Shown: positions 1 through 10,511 of the stretch, in pieces
How the letters are laid out: every line of letters begins with the position of its first letter
Numbering within the stretch: position 1 is the stretch's first letter
Source of the DNA: Rubrivivax sp.
GTDB lineage: Bacteria > Pseudomonadota > Gammaproteobacteria > Burkholderiales > Burkholderiaceae_C
Reading direction: 5' to 3'
NCBI GenBank assembly: GCA_030680415.1
Contig: JAUXVE010000009.1
Location: 1-64,000, forward strand
Length of the DNA stretch: 64,000 nt
Notes under the pieces: generated by a model
What the model saw: only the letters and a program-made list of their open reading frames with translations
What the model was told of the DNA's origin: nothing
Database searches by the model: none
Made by a program: the position numbers and the translations under genes

Positions 1-257
1 TTTGAGCGCAGTGAGCGCAGCGAACGAAGCGAGTTATGCGGCACCCCCTCAAGGCGAGCAGCGCAGGGGAGTCGGTGCGCAGCACCGACCGCCACAGTCA
101 GCGCCCCCGCCGGGCACCGCCTGCCGCGACCGGCGCAAAACGTCGAGCGCAGAAAACGGACACCCGTCAAGGTCCGCAACGGGCCGCAAGCTGACTCGAT
201 GCCCGCGCGAACGATGCATGCGTCGCGGGTCGTGCAATGCGCTTGGGAACAATTGAC
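1..257. other. Non-coding stretch upstream of ligI
   Basis: No credible gene is seen here. The first 40 bases are a degenerate short repeat (gagcgcagtgagcgcagcg and variants), the kind of filler often found between Burkholderiales genes. The 84-residue ORF at 2..256 has no recognisable domain and looks like a GC-rich artefact. The promoter or the upstream pmd/lig genes would lie here or left of the window. No convincing sigma-70 promoter was identified. Confidence 0.5.
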
Positions 258-1183
258 ATGAGCTTCGAGAAGACTCCCGGCTGGCTCGACTGGCACGCCA
301 AGCCCAGCAAGCCGCGCTTCACCGTGCCGCCGGGCAGTGTCGACGCGCACTGCCATGTCTTCGGCCCCGGCGCCGTGTTTCCCTACGCAGCCGGGCGCAA
401 GTACACGCCGTGCGACGCGTCGCGGCAGCAGCTCTACGCGCTGCGCGACCACCTCGGCCTGGCCCGCAACGTGGTCGTGCAGGCCACCTGCCACGGCACC
501 GACAACCGGGCCATGGTCGATGCCGTCAAGCACGCGGACGGCCGCGCGCGCGGCGTGGCCACCGTCAAGCGCACGGTCACCGACCACGAATTGCACTACA
601 TGCACGCCTGCGGCGTGCGCGGCGTGCGCTTCAACTTCGTGCGTCGCCTGGTGGACTTCACGCCGCGCGACGAACTGCTGGAGATCGCCGGGCGCATCGC
701 GCGCTTTAGCTGGCACGTGGTGGTCTATTTCGAGGCCGTGGACCTGCCCGAGCTGTGGGACTTCTTCACCGCGCTGCCGACCACCGTGGTGGTCGACCAC
801 ATGGGCCGGCCCGACGTCGGCCAGCCGGTGGACGGCCCCGAGTTCGAGCTCTTCGTGAAGCTCATGCGCGAGCACGGCAACGTCTGGTCCAAGGTCAGTT
901 GCCCAGAGCGGCTGTCGCACAGCGGCCCGCCGGCGCTTCCTGGTGAAGTGAGCGGCGAACAGGCGCCCTACCGCGACGTCGTGCCGTTCGCCCGCCGCAT
1001 CGTCGAGACCTTCCCCGACCGCGTGCTGTGGGGCACCGACTGGCCGCACCCCAACCTGAAGGACCACATGCCCGACGACGGACTGCTGGTCGACTTCATC
1101 CCGCACATCGCGGTCACGCCGGAGCTGCAGACAAAGCTGCTGGTGACGAACCCGATGCGCCTGTACTGGCCCGAGGAATCCTG

Positions 1184-1184
<1 letters not shown>
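258..1184 (+). CDS. ligI: 2-pyrone-4,6-dicarboxylate lactonase (LigI/PmdD type)
   Basis: Amidohydrolase-superfamily protein of 308 residues. LigI hydrolyses 2-pyrone-4,6-dicarboxylate to 4-oxalomesaconate in cytosolic protocatechuate 4,5-cleavage. Family signs are the N-terminal HxH motif in VDAHCHVFGPG and the C-terminal GTDWPHPN strand, as in metal-independent LigI enzymes. The start MSFEKTPGWLDWH at 258 is preferred over the ATG at 237, which adds seven residues (MRLGTID). The stop overlaps the ligA start in a TGATG. The gene order that follows (lactonase, dioxygenase alpha, dioxygenase beta, dehydrogenase) is that of Comamonas pmdDABC, which supports the assignment strongly. Confidence 0.9.
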
Positions 1185-3359
<2,175 letters not shown>

Positions 3360-3374
3360 GTCGCCGCAGCGTGG

Positions 3375-6368
3375 TCAAGCTGGCTTGGTGCCAGTGGCGG
3401 AAAAGCAGCGCTCCGCCAGGGTGCCCTGCCAGGCGGCGTCGAACACCAGGTCGCAAATCAACTCCTCCGCGGAGCCGCCCTCCAGCGCCAGGCTGCCCAC
3501 GCGTTGCCAGCGTTCGTCGCGGAACGCGGCCCCAAGACTGCTGAGCAGTCCTTGCTTGTAGACCGTGTCCTCGCCGGCCAGGTGCAGGCCCTTGGTTTCC
3601 AGCAGCACGAGTCGCCTTGTGTCGCGCGCCGTGTCCATCGCGAACACGAAGTCGGGATAGACCTTGCCGCGCTTCCAGCCTTGCAGGCCGACATGTGCCT
3701 TGGCCACGTTGCGGTGCCACCAGCGCACGGCCTGCTGCTGGTCGAGGTAGCCCGCGACCTTGACTTCAAACTCGTTCAGGTCAGCGGTTCGCAAGGCCGG
3801 TTCGAGCAGGCTCTTCTCCATCGGGTGCCCGTCGCTGTCGCGCACCAGGGGTTGCAACGATCCGGTCGTCTCGATGGTGTAGTGCTGCGGCAGCTCGTAG
3901 TCAGCGGCGTCGGCGCGCAGCCGGAACTCGATGCGCCCCGCGTCGAGCAGCGCCTTGAACTCGACTTCAGCCAGGCGGTCGCGCTCGGCTTGCACGTCCA
4001 GGCGCAGCCGTTCGATCAGTGATGCCGTGGATGCGGCCAGCGCCGATTCAGCGTACCCCGCGGCCAGCAACCGCTGCTCCACGGCCGCCAGCCAGGTCCA
4101 GGCGTGCCACGGGTTGGGCGCCAGATCGGACAGGGCGCGCACGATACGCACCCTGTCCAGGGTGCGGCCCGCATCGCCCTCGGCGGGCAGATCCGCCGGC
4201 ACGGCGCCGGACAACACATCCAGGCCGATGGACAGGTGCCCCGTGCCCCCGCGTGCGGCATCGGGTGCCCATTGCCGCGCCAGGCCTTCGGCTGAAAAGT
4301 CCTGCCAGGGCACGCGCGCCAGCACGTCGCTTTCATATACCAGTGGGCGGCGCGAATGGTCGGCTTCCACCCAGGTGACCTTGGGCACGAAGATGCGCAT
4401 GCCCTGCCAGGGTGCGCGCCGCAGTGTCTGGATGGGTCGTGGCACCCCCGGATCGGCCTCACCACCGCGCACGGTTACGCCCAGGTCGCCCATGCCTTCG
4501 TCTTCCAGCGACTTCTTGATCGCCCGCACCACGTCGCCGGTGCGAGCGTCGTGGCACAGCACATAGCAGGCGTCCAGCGCCGGCCGCCCGGTCTTGGCCA
4601 CGTGCGGCAAGCGCAGGATGCGACCCACCAGCTGTGTCATCGCGGCCAGGTTGCGCCCCGCAGCCAACGCGCACAGCACATACGCGAACGGGCAGTCCCA
4701 GCCTTCCTGCAGCGCCTGCTTGGTGATGATCACCCGCACTTCGCACCGGGGTGAAAGCAGGTCGATATTTTCTGGCGCCTTCAGGTCGTTGCGTTCGCTG
4801 GTCTTGATGGCGATGTGGCGCTCTTGCAGGCCCAGACGCAGCAGGTAGTCCTTCACGTCCTCGGCGTGGATCAGGCCGGCGTCGCGTGTGTCGGCGCCGG
4901 TGCGTTCCACCTGCACCAGCATGATGGGGCGGATGTAGCGCGCCGTTTCGCCATGCAGCGCCGTGGCTTCGTGCTGCAGGTCGTCGAGCTGCTGCAAGGC
5001 GGCAGCCACGCAGCCCTGCCATTCGCTCCAGCCGCGCACGTCCACCTGGATGGGCAGCTTGATCATCTCGGCATCGTCGAGGTCGGTGCCGCGCACGTTG
5101 CACAGGATGTTGGAGCCGCCGCCCTTCGGACTTGCCAGCCGAGGTGTCGCCGAAAGCTCCAGCATGAAACTCGGGTTGAAGCCGTCGATGGTTCTCAGCG
5201 CCGTATCGCTGTAGGCGTGGTGACCTTCGTCGATCACCACCACGGGCCGCAGCAGGCGCATCACGTTGCCGAGCGAACTCTTGATGATGGAACCCATCTG
5301 TGCCCGGGCCTCGACGGCACTTTTGCCGCGGTCCATGTATACGTCGAGGTTCGGCACCGCGTGCACCAGATTCCAGTGCGCCTGCAGGTCGTCTTCGCGC
5401 GGCAGAAAGCCCAGCACGTTGCCGCGGTCGCGGAAGAACTTCAGCGTTTCCTTGCTGGCGCGGGCGGCGCTTTGCAGCATCAGCACCATCACGCACAAGT
5501 GGGATGCCACGTCTTGCCGGGTCAGCGGCGAGTTTTTTTCCAGCACCTTCACCCGGCCCGCCGCGGCGACATTGAGCATCTGGCGGTAGGGGTGGTCGCG
5601 GTGCGTCAGCGCGCCGAGGGTCTGGCGGTAGATGGCCTCGTTGGGCACCACCCACAGCACGAGCCCGGTGCTGCGCCCCAGGTAGGACTGCATCACCTGC
5701 GCCACCGAGGCGGCCGCCAGCAAGGTCTTGCCGCCGCCCGTGGGCACCTTCAGGCACAGGTTGGGAATGGCGCGGCCGGCGCCGTCCCAGCGGCTGTTGT
5801 AGGGCTGCGCGGCATATGCGGCGGGCAAACCATGGGTCTCCTTCAGCATGGCCCAGGCCCGGCTCGGAAAATCCGCCAAGCTGCGCGCCTGGTCTTCCAT
5901 GCCTTCCATGGCGCGCAAGGCGGCCATCGCCGTTTCGGCCTGCGCACGGCAGCGGTTCAATGCGGTCAGGTAGCGGCCCAGGGCCGCCAGCGCCTCGGTT
6001 TGGAAGCCCTTGAGCGAGATGCCGCCCAGCGCCTCGACGTCGGCCGCCCGGCGCACCGGCTCCCAGAAGACGACGCGGTCGCGTTCTATGCGAGACCTGA
6101 ACTTTGCATCCAGCGCTTCGCTGAGCAGGACATAGTCCAAGCGGTAGAGCAGTTGCAGTTGTTCGATCCGGGCTCCGAAAGCCGCGCGTTCGGCGGGCGA
6201 CCAGCCCGGCGCATCGATGGCCAGATCGATATCGGAGTCGGGCCGTTCCAGGCCGCGCGCGCGCGAGCCGAAGACCCACACCCGGTCGATGCCGGGCACG
6301 CCGGCGAACAGTGCCCGCAGCCGGGCGACCGTGCCCGGTGCGATGCCGAAGAGCGGTGACGGTCTCAC
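3375..6368 (-). CDS. Type III restriction helicase/nuclease (Res) with N-terminal MNT nucleotidyltransferase domain
   Basis: A 997-residue protein from a GTG at 6368 that overlaps the stop of the HEPN gene (GTGA). Residues 1 to about 105 are an MNT-type nucleotidyltransferase: GSRARGLERPDSDID at 34-48 is an intact GS-x10-DxD motif, followed by a third Asp near 78. From about residue 115 it is a type III Res subunit: Walker A TGGGKT at 210-215, DEGHH near 377, SATPR near 406, motif VI QLVGRILRLPH near 581, and a C-terminal PD-(D/E)xK nuclease core with PD at 905-906 and ETK at 924-926. Res proteins normally lack the MNT domain. All motifs look intact. It lies third in a mod-HEPN-res operon. 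The alternative ATG at 6485 would add 39 low-complexity residues inside the HEPN gene and is unlikely. Confidence 0.9.
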   Translation of the reverse strand: MRPSPLFGIAPGTVARLRALFAGVPGIDRVWVFGSRARGLERPDSDIDLAIDAPGWSPAERAAFGARIEQLQLLYRLDYVLLSEALDAKFRSRIERDRVVFWEPVRRAADVEALGGISLKGFQTEALAALGRYLTALNRCRAQAETAMAALRAMEGMEDQARSLADFPSRAWAMLKETHGLPAAYAAQPYNSRWDGAGRAIPNLCLKVPTGGGKTLLAAASVAQVMQSYLGRSTGLVLWVVPNEAIYRQTLGALTHRDHPYRQMLNVAAAGRVKVLEKNSPLTRQDVASHLCVMVLMLQSAARASKETLKFFRDRGNVLGFLPREDDLQAHWNLVHAVPNLDVYMDRGKSAVEARAQMGSIIKSSLGNVMRLLRPVVVIDEGHHAYSDTALRTIDGFNPSFMLELSATPRLASPKGGGSNILCNVRGTDLDDAEMIKLPIQVDVRGWSEWQGCVAAALQQLDDLQHEATALHGETARYIRPIMLVQVERTGADTRDAGLIHAEDVKDYLLRLGLQERHIAIKTSERNDLKAPENIDLLSPRCEVRVIITKQALQEGWDCPFAYVLCALAAGRNLAAMTQLVGRILRLPHVAKTGRPALDACYVLCHDARTGDVVRAIKKSLEDEGMGDLGVTVRGGEADPGVPRPIQTLRRAPWQGMRIFVPKVTWVEADHSRRPLVYESDVLARVPWQDFSAEGLARQWAPDAARGGTGHLSIGLDVLSGAVPADLPAEGDAGRTLDRVRIVRALSDLAPNPWHAWTWLAAVEQRLLAAGYAESALAASTASLIERLRLDVQAERDRLAEVEFKALLDAGRIEFRLRADAADYELPQHYTIETTGSLQPLVRDSDGHPMEKSLLEPALRTADLNEFEVKVAGYLDQQQAVRWWHRNVAKAHVGLQGWKRGKVYPDFVFAMDTARDTRRLVLLETKGLHLAGEDTVYKQGLLSSLGAAFRDERWQRVGSLALEGGSAEELICDLVFDAAWQGTLAERCFSATGTKPA

Positions 6369-6751
6369 GGCTGCGACAGGCGCGCAGACAGGCGGTCGAA
6401 GGCGGCCACGCCGGGGCCCCGCACAAAGGCCGCCACCTGCACCGCCAGTGCCTCCTTGTAGGTGTGGCTGGTGAGATTGCGGCACTCGCGCAGCTGGTCC
6501 CAGACGTCGGCATCGTCGATGAGCTGCGACTGGAAGGCCACGGGAAGAACAGCCCAGGCCTGCTGGGCAACGCGCTCACCCTTGGTGGCAAGGTAGCGGT
6601 GCAGGCATCGCCAGGTCATCTCGAACGTGAACTCGAAGCGCTGGATCAGGGCGTCGCGGACGATGCCGGTTTCGTTTTCGCGCAGCACTTCGTGCAGACG
6701 GGCCAGAGCCCGCTCGAACTGCTCGCGCTGGTCCTCGAATCGTTCGTCCAC
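6365..6751 (-). CDS. HEPN-fold nucleotidyltransferase substrate-binding protein (HI0074 family)
   Basis: A 128-residue helical protein matching the HI0074-type partner of minimal nucleotidyltransferases. The segment CRNLTSHTYKEA carries R91-x4-H96, the HEPN ribonuclease motif. In known HEPN/MNT pairs HEPN is the RNase toxin or substrate-binding half and MNT the antidote that modifies it. Here the MNT half is fused to Res, encoded immediately downstream with a 4-bp overlap. The start is a GTG at 6751, 3 bp after the mod stop, so all three genes are probably translated from one transcript. The family call is firm; a toxin role here is inference. Confidence 0.88.
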   Translation of the reverse strand: MDERFEDQREQFERALARLHEVLRENETGIVRDALIQRFEFTFEMTWRCLHRYLATKGERVAQQAWAVLPVAFQSQLIDDADVWDQLRECRNLTSHTYKEALAVQVAAFVRGPGVAAFDRLSARLSQP

Positions 6752-6754
6752 GGC

Positions 6755-8587
6755 TCAACCCTCCCGGTACAGCGCAAACGGCAGAGGCGCATAGTCCACG
6801 CCATGCTGCTTGAGTTGCTGGTTGCTCAGGTATTTGGCGGGCGCGAAGACCAGGTGCGCCTTGCGCTCGCCGCCGGCCGCGTCGGCCTCACGGCCCCACT
6901 GCGCGATGCGCTGCGCCAGCGTCAGTGTCAGCGCGGCCTCGGGGCTTTTCAGGAAGGCGAGGTCGGGCCGGTACACCAGCCAGACGTGGCGGTCTTGCGC
7001 CTCAACCAGGTACCACGGTGGTGCATCGGCCGGCGGCGCCGGCAACGTGCCGCCGGTGGCGGTGTGGAAGAGCCATTCACCCAGCGCGGCAACGGTGGGC
7101 AGACGTTCACCCGACAACATCATTTCCAGGTTCAACGGCTCGCCCAGCGTGCAGTAGGTGAAGCTGCCGCCCAGCCCCGGCGCGCGTTCGCTGACCTTGC
7201 GCACGCCCTCGACACGCAGCACGCCGTCGTCGACCGTGGCTTCGATGCTGTCGAAGCGCCTGGGCGCCGTGCTGCCCTGGTCGGCCAAGTCGCCGGCGGC
7301 GAAGCTTTCGCGGGCCTTGATCGCTTCCACCTGCGCCAGCAGTGCGTCGGCCTTCTTCAGCTGCGTGTAGGTGATCTTCTGTGCCAGCAGCGTCTCGCGC
7401 TGCGTGCCTTCCCAGGCATAGCCCTTGATGGCGCGGCGCACGCGTTCGGCAGTGAGCGTGTCGGCGTAGGCCTCGCCTTCCACCAGAATGAAACGGCGTG
7501 TGCCGCCGTCCTTGGCGTTGGCCCTGAGCACGGCGTGTGCGGTGGTGCCGGAGCCGGCGAAGGAGTCGAGGATGAGGGAGTCGCACCCACTGCACAGATC
7601 GATTACTCGCTCCGCAAAGGGTAGCGGCTTCGGGAAGTCGAAGACTCGCGCCCCCATGATTCGGTCAACTTCATCGAAGCCGGAGACACCCTTGAACTCT
7701 GTCCAGAATGTCGATTCGGGCATGCGCTCGGCCGTCTCCGATAGGAAGCGCTTTTTTCGAGGCTTGCCCGTCTTCGGGTTCGGCGGCCACCAAATGCGGC
7801 GGTCGTTCAAGAGAGCCTGGAAGCCAGCCGCGTCCGTGATCCAACCAAGAGACGGATCCGGCGCGTACAGGTCGCCCGTTCCCGGGTTCTCGATGATGTA
7901 GTGCAGGTTGGCGCGCCTCTCAGCCGTCGCTTTTCCGGTCAACGGATCAGTCACATAGGCGCCGCGGTTGTCGCCATCTGGGTTCGCAAAGTCGCTGCGG
8001 TCGATCACCCTTCCACGTACCGTCCGGCTGCCGGAGTAGAGCAAGACGTACTCATGGTCCACAGACAGGCGAGACTTGACGCGGTTGTCGGCATTCCTGG
8101 TTCGCCAAACAATCGACCCTACGAACTGCTCATCACCAAGGAGTTCGCTGCAGGCGTTGTGGAGTCGGTGCAGTTCGTTATCGTCAATGCACATCGCCAG
8201 AACCCCAGTGGGGCTGAGCAACTCCCGCAGCAGCGTCAGCCGCGGCCACATCATGCACAGCCACTTGTCATGGCGCAGCATGTCGTCTGCGTCCACCGGG
8301 TTGGTGCTCAGCCACTCGCGCATGATCGGCGAGTTGACGCCGTCGCTGTAGCACCAGCCCTCGTTGCCGGTGTTGTACGGCGGGTCGATGAAAATGAGGT
8401 CCACTTTGCCGGCGTAGCGCGGCAGCAGGCTCTTCAGCGCGGCCAGGTTGTCGCCGTGGATGATGAGGTTGCCGCCCAGGTCCGGCGCACCTACGCCTTT
8501 GTCGGCATCCACCACCAGGGGCCGGTAGGGCACGGTGAGGTGGTGGTTGTAGACAAACTCCTTGCCCTTGAAAATGATCTCTGGCAT
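6755..8587 (-). CDS. mod: Type III restriction-modification adenine methyltransferase (Mod)
   Basis: A 610-residue beta-class N6-adenine DNA methyltransferase. Motif IV DPPY is at 68-71 and the AdoMet motif I FAGSGTT is near 343-349, with the variable target-recognition region between them. The N-terminus MPEIIFKGKEFVYNHHLTVP is typical of Mod proteins, so the ATG at 8587 is chosen over the 8674 extension. Mod alone methylates one strand of an asymmetric site and, with Res, forms the cleavage complex. The middle of the gene (about 7560-8350) is visibly less GC-rich than its flanks, suggesting a transferred recognition segment. Its ATG overlaps the divergent aldo/keto reductase ATG in CATG. 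Confidence 0.93.
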   Translation of the reverse strand: MPEIIFKGKEFVYNHHLTVPYRPLVVDADKGVGAPDLGGNLIIHGDNLAALKSLLPRYAGKVDLIFIDPPYNTGNEGWCYSDGVNSPIMREWLSTNPVDADDMLRHDKWLCMMWPRLTLLRELLSPTGVLAMCIDDNELHRLHNACSELLGDEQFVGSIVWRTRNADNRVKSRLSVDHEYVLLYSGSRTVRGRVIDRSDFANPDGDNRGAYVTDPLTGKATAERRANLHYIIENPGTGDLYAPDPSLGWITDAAGFQALLNDRRIWWPPNPKTGKPRKKRFLSETAERMPESTFWTEFKGVSGFDEVDRIMGARVFDFPKPLPFAERVIDLCSGCDSLILDSFAGSGTTAHAVLRANAKDGGTRRFILVEGEAYADTLTAERVRRAIKGYAWEGTQRETLLAQKITYTQLKKADALLAQVEAIKARESFAAGDLADQGSTAPRRFDSIEATVDDGVLRVEGVRKVSERAPGLGGSFTYCTLGEPLNLEMMLSGERLPTVAALGEWLFHTATGGTLPAPPADAPPWYLVEAQDRHVWLVYRPDLAFLKSPEAALTLTLAQRIAQWGREADAAGGERKAHLVFAPAKYLSNQQLKQHGVDYAPLPFALYREG

Positions 8588-9629
8588 GAACGCAAACGCT
8601 CCCGTGAACGCCCATTCTCGCCTGTCCAGGACGCTGGGGCCCTTCGAAGTGCCGCCCATCGGCCTGGGCTGCATGAACCTCAGCCACGCCTATGGCGCGC
8701 CGCCGCCGGCGGAGGTGGCCGAGCGGCTGCTGCTGGAAGCGCTGGACCTCGGCGTGACCTTGTTCGACACCGCCGCGCTGTACGGCTTCGGCGCCAACGA
8801 AACGCTGGTCGGCCGCGTGCTGAAGCCGCACCGGTCGAAGATCGTGCTGTGCAGCAAGGGCGGCATGGCCGGGGTGCAGTTCGACGATGGCATGAAGCGC
8901 GTCATCGACGGCCGCCCCGAGGCTATCCGCCGCAACTGCGAAGACAGCCTGCGCCGCCTGCAGACGGATGTCATCGACCTGTACTACCTGCACCGCTGGG
9001 ACAAGCGCGTGCCCATCGAGGACAGCGTCGGCGCCATGGCCGACCTGGTGCACGCGGGCAAGGTGCGCACGATCGGCCTGTCGGAGGTTTCGGCAGCGAC
9101 GCTAAGGAAGGCGCACGCCGTGCACCCGATCGCCGCGGTGCAGACCGAATATTCGCTGTGGACACGCAATGCAGAGATCGCGGTGCTCGACACCTGCCGC
9201 GACATCGGCGCCGCCTTCGTCGCCTTCAGTCCGGTGGCGCGGGGTTTCCTGACGCTCGAGCCGCCCGACGTGGCCGCGCTCGACGCCAAGGACATCCGCC
9301 TCGGCATGCCGCGCTTCCACGCCGAGCCTTACGCCGCCAACCTGCGCCTGCTGCCGGCCTACCAGGCCGTCGCCGCCGAGGTCGGCTGCACGCCGGCACG
9401 GCTGGCGCTGGCCTGGCTGCTGGCGCGCGGCGAGCACGTGATCCCGATCCCGGGCACGTCGAACATCGAGCACCTGCGCGACAACGTCGGCGCCGCTGCA
9501 GTGAGGCTCGCGCCCGGCGTCGTGGCACGGCTCGACGCGCTGATCAACCAGGACACGGTTGCCGGCGAACGCTATGGTGCGCAGTCGGCGAGCGAAGTCG
9601 ACACCGAGGTCTTCACGGCCGCGCGCTGA
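8586..9629 (+). CDS. Aldo/keto reductase
   Basis: A 347-residue NAD(P)H-dependent reductase with the AKR barrel pattern. It shows IGLGCMNLSHAYG, the Asp and Tyr of FDTAALYG, the Lys in VLCSKGGM and the His in YYLHRWD (catalytic tetrad), and a C-terminal IPIPGTSNIEHL cofactor segment. It shares a CATG with the divergent mod start, so either the true start is a little later (GTG at 8604) or the promoters lie inside the opposing coding regions. The natural substrate cannot be read from sequence. It may have followed ligC before the R-M genes arrived, but a role in aromatic catabolism is speculative. Confidence 0.87.
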   Translation: MNANAPVNAHSRLSRTLGPFEVPPIGLGCMNLSHAYGAPPPAEVAERLLLEALDLGVTLFDTAALYGFGANETLVGRVLKPHRSKIVLCSKGGMAGVQFDDGMKRVIDGRPEAIRRNCEDSLRRLQTDVIDLYYLHRWDKRVPIEDSVGAMADLVHAGKVRTIGLSEVSAATLRKAHAVHPIAAVQTEYSLWTRNAEIAVLDTCRDIGAAFVAFSPVARGFLTLEPPDVAALDAKDIRLGMPRFHAEPYAANLRLLPAYQAVAAEVGCTPARLALAWLLARGEHVIPIPGTSNIEHLRDNVGAAAVRLAPGVVARLDALINQDTVAGERYGAQSASEVDTEVFTAAR

Positions 9630-9663
9630 TGCCGTGACGGCGCAGCAGGCAAAGGGGGCGCGC

Positions 9664-10509
9664 ATGCAGGACCTCGGCTCATGGATCGGCCGCACCGAGA
9701 CGCTGCGCGACACGCTCGGCCCGACGCCGGTGGCGGCACTCGCGGCCACGCTCGACCACACCGCCGCCGACGTGCCGCCAGGCACGCCGCTGCCGCCGCT
9801 GTGGCACTGGCTGTACTTCCTGCCGCTGCACCGTGCCAGCGAAATCGGCCCTGACGGCCACGCCCGGCGCGGCGGCTTCCTGCCGCCGGTGCCGCTGCCG
9901 CGGCGCATGTGGGCCGGCAGCCAGTTCGAGTTCCGCGCGCCGATCCGCGTCGGCGACGCCGTCGCGCGCGTATCGACGATCGAAAACGTGGTGAGCAAGC
10001 CGGGCCGCAGCGGCGCGCTGGTGTTCGTGAAGGTGCGCCACGAACTGTTCTGCAACCAGGCTGCCGAGCCGGCGCTGGTGGAGTTCCACGACATCGTGTA
10101 CCGCGACGCGAAGCAGCCCGGCGACGCCGAGCCGCCGCCACGGCCGGCCCCGCAGGGCGCCGCCTGGCAACGCGAGATCACGCCCGACGACGTGCTGCTG
10201 TTCCGCTACAGCGCGCTCACCTTCAACGGCCACCGCATCCACTACGACCGCCGCTACGTGACCGAGGTCGAGGGCTACCCCGGCCTCGTCGTGCACGGGC
10301 CGCTGATCGCCACGCTGCTGCTGGACCTGCTGCACCGCCACGCGCCTGCTGCCGAGCTTGCGGCCTTCTGCTTCAAGGCCGTGCGGCCGGCCTTCGACGG
10401 CCAGCCGCTGCGTCTCAACGGCGCAGCGCAGGGGCGGGACGTCAGGTTGTGGGCCCAGGACGCCGAGGGCTGGCTGACGATGGACGCCGTGGCGACGCTG
10501 AAGGCCTGA
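9664..10509 (+). CDS. MaoC-like acyl-CoA hydratase (itaconyl-/mesaconyl-CoA hydratase type)
   Basis: A 281-residue double hot-dog protein. The N-terminal half resembles the FAS1-like dehydratase domain of mesaconyl-C4-CoA and 3-methylfumaryl-CoA hydratases. The C-terminal half has a hydratase motif in RYSALTFNGHRIHYD followed by GLVVHGPLIATLLLDLL. The start MQDLGSWIGRTET at 9664 fits homologues, and the upstream ORF extension is not conserved-looking. A CaiB-type CoA-transferase begins 2 bp after the stop. This pair resembles Pseudomonas itaconate CoA-transferase and itaconyl-CoA hydratase, but the citramalyl-CoA lyase that completes that pathway is not adjacent. Exact substrate is uncertain. 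Confidence 0.8.
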   Translation: MQDLGSWIGRTETLRDTLGPTPVAALAATLDHTAADVPPGTPLPPLWHWLYFLPLHRASEIGPDGHARRGGFLPPVPLPRRMWAGSQFEFRAPIRVGDAVARVSTIENVVSKPGRSGALVFVKVRHELFCNQAAEPALVEFHDIVYRDAKQPGDAEPPPRPAPQGAAWQREITPDDVLLFRYSALTFNGHRIHYDRRYVTEVEGYPGLVVHGPLIATLLLDLLHRHAPAAELAAFCFKAVRPAFDGQPLRLNGAAQGRDVRLWAQDAEGWLTMDAVATLKA

Positions 10510-10511
10510 AC

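Noticed and set aside
2-256. 84-residue ORF at the left edge
   Set aside because: Low-complexity Arg/Pro/Ala sequence over a repeat-like stretch; no domain and no operon logic.
4815-6359. 514-residue plus-strand ORF
   Set aside because: Antisense to res, whose motifs are intact on the minus strand. Composition is typical of a reverse-strand shadow.
3375-8587. Genomic island bounded by tRNA or integrase
   Set aside because: The R-M operon looks acquired, but no integrase, tRNA, direct repeats or attachment sites were seen at its borders.
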